NCBI RefSeq assembly: GCF_000233955.1
Contig: NZ_JH376616.1
Location: forward strand, 310,001-374,000
Length of the DNA stretch: 64,000 nucleotides
Source of the DNA: Paraprevotella clara YIT 11840
GTDB taxonomy: Bacteria > Bacteroidota > Bacteroidia > Bacteroidales > Bacteroidaceae
Direction of reading: 5' to 3'
Both the position numbers and the translations under genes were made by a program. The notes below the pieces were generated by a model. It worked only from the letters and a program-made list of their open reading frames with translations. It was not told the DNA's origin and ran no database searches. This document shows positions 61,076 through 64,000 of the stretch, piece after piece. The number at the start of each line of letters is the position of its first letter. Position 1 is the first letter of the stretch.

Positions 61076-64000
61076 ATTAAAAGATTAAGGAAAATATTCA
61101 GAGTACTCGCAGGTATAGTCGTGGGCTTCTACCTGTTGTCGGTTGCGCTACTCCACGTTCCGGCAGTGCAAAGAGGTGTCACGTTCCTCATCTCGGAAGC
61201 ATTGAAAGATATTTTACATACAGAGCTTTCTATCGGCCGGGTGGACTTGGGATATTTCAACCGTATCATTCTTGATGACGTACGCATTAAAGATCAGAAG
61301 AAAAAGGATTTGCTGAAAGCAGCCCGCCTGTCGGCCAAAATAGAATTGACCTCATTGCTACACGGCAAAATATCCATTTCAAATGTCCAACTCTACGGAT
61401 TCGACATCCACCTCTACCAACGCACGCAGAAGGAAAAGCCGAACTTCCAGTTTCTCATAGACACTTTCGCGAAAAAAGACAGTCTGCCTTCCAATCCGAA
61501 CCTTCGCATCAATTCCGTACTTATCCGGCGGGGTAAACTGTCGTGGCACCGTTATGACAAGTCTCCTACTCCCGGCCGTTTTAACCCAGACCACATCGTA
61601 TTGGACAAAATCAGTGCCACGCTTTCACTGAAAAGCTATACGGCGGATTCCTTGAACCTGAACGTCAAGAAGTTCTCCTTTGAAGAACACTCCGGCCTAC
61701 AGCTTAAACAACTGTCTTTCAAGATTACGGCCAACCGGGAAAAAGCACAGCTCGACCATTTTACCATCGAGCTGCCCCATTCCCGGTTAGCCCTCCATCC
61801 GGTCACTATGAGCTACCGCCATATAAAAGAAGGGAACGGAAAAGGGCGGTATCAGGATTTCACGTTTCAAGGCAGCATCGAGCAGGGAACATTCTCTTTC
61901 GCCGACTTCATCCCCTTTTACCCCAAATCAGTTCAAAACCATGTACTTGAAGAGCTACCGACGTTAGCTGCCGAAGCGCAGTTCAGCGGAAACCTCAAAC
62001 AAATCCTGATAGACCAGTTCGCACTTTACACACCCGACTGGAGCATGGTGCTCGAAGCCCCATTGACTATCCGTCACCTCGAAAATCCGGCCCAACGAAC
62101 GATAAAAGCCGACATCCGGAACCTGCGAATCACCCCGGCCGGCCTCAAGCAACTGTCTGAATGGACTTCAAACGACAAGATTCCCATTTCACCTTATTTA
62201 CAGGCTATCGGTACATTAGAAGTCACAGGTGCCCTGTCCTATCGTTCCCAGTATCTCAAAAGCCATCTTAATTTACATACCGATTTAGGTTCTCTGGCTT
62301 TGTTCGGATCTTTCGCCAAAGGAAACGAAATCGAAGCGGAAGTGCATACTCCCGGATTCCAACTCGGCAAACTGACGGGACGGGAAGAGCAATTCGGCGA
62401 AACGGCTTTCGACTTATCGGGCAAGGGACTCCTGCGCTCCGGTGCCTATCCCGTCCTTTCGCTTCAAGGGACCATCGGTCGCCTGTCTTATAACCATTAC
62501 GATTACCACGACATCACAGTCGACGTGGATTACCGAAAAGGAGGATTCGCCGGCAATGTAAACATCAACGACCCTCACCTTGCGCTTACGACGAAAGGAG
62601 AAGTCAACTTACATTCATCCACACCTTATATTAAAGCGGAAGCTTCCGTCCGCCATTTCGCCCCGCACGCTCTCGCCCTCACACCCCGATATGCCGGAAC
62701 GGTGTTCCAAGGCGACATACAGGCCGACTTCAGGGGCAACAACATTGAAAATATGGAAGGGCTCGTCTGCCTGAATGGTTTCCGCATGTCTACATCGGAG
62801 GAAGACTATACCACGGGACCGATATGTTTTAAGGCAACCTACGGACAAGGCAAGCGCAATCTCTCGCTCCACAGCGATTTCCTGCGTGCAGAAATGGAGG
62901 GAGATTTCAGGCTCGGCACGTTAATCGCTCACAGCCGGAAACTGCTCCATGCCTATATCCCGTCTTTCGTCAAAGCACCTCGACTTAAAAAAGACACGCC
63001 GGACGAAGTAGCCTTGTACATGCACATCGACCATACGGAGCCTATTGAAAAGATTTTCGGCATCCCTTTGCAAATCCCGAAAGCCGGACACATCAACGGT
63101 TATTTCAACAGCCGTACCGAGGAACTGGACTTCAATGCGTCCATCCCGTCGTTCAACTACAACGGGCAGCAATTGGACGACATACGGATTCTGGCCGGCC
63201 GTGTCAACGATTCCCTCACCTGTACCGTCGATTTCAAAAAGCAAATCGGCAAAGCCCCCGTGGACTTCAGACTGTTGGCCCGCGCCGCCCATGACAATGT
63301 CTACACAGGACTGAATTGGACCAACCACGCCGAAAAAATCTATCAAGGTTCCATCTCGGCTGATACCCGGTTTACCCGAAACGAAGAAAAGAAGATGCTC
63401 ACCGACATCGAATTTCATCCCTCGCAAATCATCGTCAACGACTCGGTCTGGAACGTACATGCCTCCAGCGTACATGCCGCGCCGGGTTTGGTCAACATCA
63501 ACGGATTCGCCATCGAACAAGGTGACCGCCACCTGATTCTCAACGGTAACGTATCGGGCAACCCGGGCGATTCCTTGACGGTCGATCTGAAAGACATCAA
63601 TCTGGAATACATCTTCAACATCATTAATTTCCACACCGTGGATTTTGCCGGACAAGCCACCGGACGGGCCTACGCAGCCAACCTTATGAAAAGCCCCGAA
63701 GTGGATGCCCATCTCCATGTCCGGAACTTCACTTTCAACCAAGCTTATTTGGGCGAAATGAACTTGCACGGCGGTTGGGAGAAGGAGAAAAATGCAATTT
63801 TCCTGCACGCACGCATGGCAGACCCGGCCCACAGCAGCATGACCAGTGTGGACGGAGACATCCGAATCGGCGCCGCCCCCAAGGGAGGCCTCGACCTGAT
63901 GATTCGTACCGAAAACATAGACCTGGCTTTTCTGAACCACTATACAGACGGCATATTCACCGGTTTGCACGGACGAGCGTCGGGGTGGACCCGCGTATTC
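61076..64000 (+). CDS. TamB/AsmA-like envelope biogenesis protein, N-terminal part (runs off the right edge)
   Basis: About 975 residues are open to the right edge without a stop. An N-terminal signal anchor (KRLRKIFRVLAGIVVGFYLL, then SVALLHVP) is followed by VQRGVTFLISEALKDILHTE and LSIGRVDLGYFNRIILDDVR, the usual opening of AsmA/TamB proteins, and then long stretches of alternating beta strands (IYEKLISIS-type: GKISISNVQLYGFDIHLYQR). Such proteins form a lipid-conducting groove or help outer-membrane protein assembly across the periplasm. No ATG, GTG or TTG fits: the in-frame stop at 61049 is followed by TTT TGT CGC ATA AAT AAG GGT CAT ATT, and ATT at 61076 gives a basic N-terminus at the right distance. 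It is divergent from nqrA. Confidence 0.88.
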   Translation, partial: MKRLRKIFRVLAGIVVGFYLLSVALLHVPAVQRGVTFLISEALKDILHTELSIGRVDLGYFNRIILDDVRIKDQKKKDLLKAARLSAKIELTSLLHGKISISNVQLYGFDIHLYQRTQKEKPNFQFLIDTFAKKDSLPSNPNLRINSVLIRRGKLSWHRYDKSPTPGRFNPDHIVLDKISATLSLKSYTADSLNLNVKKFSFEEHSGLQLKQLSFKITANREKAQLDHFTIELPHSRLALHPVTMSYRHIKEGNGKGRYQDFTFQGSIEQGTFSFADFIPFYPKSVQNHVLEELPTLAAEAQFSGNLKQILIDQFALYTPDWSMVLEAPLTIRHLENPAQRTIKADIRNLRITPAGLKQLSEWTSNDKIPISPYLQAIGTLEVTGALSYRSQYLKSHLNLHTDLGSLALFGSFAKGNEIEAEVHTPGFQLGKLTGREEQFGETAFDLSGKGLLRSGAYPVLSLQGTIGRLSYNHYDYHDITVDVDYRKGGFAGNVNINDPHLALTTKGEVNLHSSTPYIKAEASVRHFAPHALALTPRYAGTVFQGDIQADFRGNNIENMEGLVCLNGFRMSTSEEDYTTGPICFKATYGQGKRNLSLHSDFLRAEMEGDFRLGTLIAHSRKLLHAYIPSFVKAPRLKKDTPDEVALYMHIDHTEPIEKIFGIPLQIPKAGHINGYFNSRTEELDFNASIPSFNYNGQQLDDIRILAGRVNDSLTCTVDFKKQIGKAPVDFRLLARAAHDNVYTGLNWTNHAEKIYQGSISADTRFTRNEEKKMLTDIEFHPSQIIVNDSVWNVHASSVHAAPGLVNINGFAIEQGDRHLILNGNVSGNPGDSLTVDLKDINLEYIFNIINFHTVDFAGQATGRAYAANLMKSPEVDAHLHVRNFTFNQAYLGEMNLHGGWEKEKNAIFLHARMADPAHSSMTSVDGDIRIGAAPKGGLDLMIRTENIDLAFLNHYTDGIFTGLHGRASGWTRVF

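Noticed and set aside
62921-63970. 349-codon minus-strand frame near the right edge
   Set aside because: Antisense to the TamB-like gene, which stays open over the whole region with a coherent beta-strand pattern.

Overview
The window looks like chromosomal DNA of a member of the order Bacteroidales (Bacteroides and relatives); I cannot name the genus. The evidence is: a SusC-type TonB-dependent receptor; families I know mainly from Bacteroidota (DUF4301, DUF4835, DUF3127, a two-gene AddAB nuclease); a complete six-gene Na+-pumping NADH:quinone reductase; genes without Shine-Dalgarno sequences; and, upstream of almost every transcription unit, the Bacteroidota promoter element TAnnTTTG. Several start codons here were chosen because a longer reading would begin inside that promoter element or inside a tRNA. 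I see no insertion sequence, prophage, CRISPR array or plasmid gene.

Layout. 1-3.9 kb (minus): a promoter, a structured leader with a 59-codon ORF, a large FAS1-domain lipoprotein and the start of a SusC-like receptor that runs off the left edge. 4-6.7 kb (minus): a HAD phosphatase, panB and an MFS transporter. 6.7-7.2 kb: gene-free DNA packed with short tandem and inverted repeats. 7.2-15 kb (plus): an acyl-CoA synthetase followed by AddA-like and AddB-like helicase-nucleases. 15-15.7 kb: tRNA-Arg, its terminator, a DUF2807 gene fragment and an orphan promoter. 15.7-20.6 kb (minus): tRNA-Gly, a NhaD-type antiporter, a small membrane protein, RavA and ViaA. 20.6-23.4 kb (minus): DUF4301 protein and purT. 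23.5-30 kb: a RelA/SpoT enzyme, an ABC-F ATPase (convergent, sharing a strong hairpin terminator) and Rho with a long low-complexity insert. 30-36.9 kb: an AraC regulator divergent from a three-gene RND efflux operon. 37-47.5 kb: a DUF3127 protein with an SSB-like tail (minus), then a long plus-strand operon dnaN, DEDDh exonuclease, coaBC, DUF4835, recN, a TPR pseudoprotease and a large lipoprotein. 47.7-49.4 kb (minus): a winged-helix protein and a DUF418 membrane protein. 49.5-54.2 kb (plus): two SGNH-hydrolase-like proteins and an MBOAT acyltransferase, which looks like an envelope O-acylation machine. 54.9-61 kb (minus): nqrABCDEF. 61 kb to the edge (plus): the first 2.9 kb of a TamB/AsmA-like gene.

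Most of the window is conserved housekeeping: DNA repair (AddAB, RecN), replication (DnaN and exonuclease), coenzyme A synthesis (PanB, CoaBC), stringent response, transcription termination, sodium bioenergetics (NQR and NhaD) and envelope assembly. The observations I rate highest are the rubrerythrin-type rubredoxin domain fused to the N-terminus of NqrC; the SGNH-SGNH-MBOAT cassette; the DUF3127 protein ending in an SSB-type tip beside dnaN; the RavA-ViaA pair coupled to a Na+/H+ antiporter; the interspersed CGGCTGAGATTG and CATCCTTCA repeat families; and a TamB gene that appears to lack ATG, GTG or TTG and probably starts at ATT. All functional statements come from reading motifs; no database search was run.
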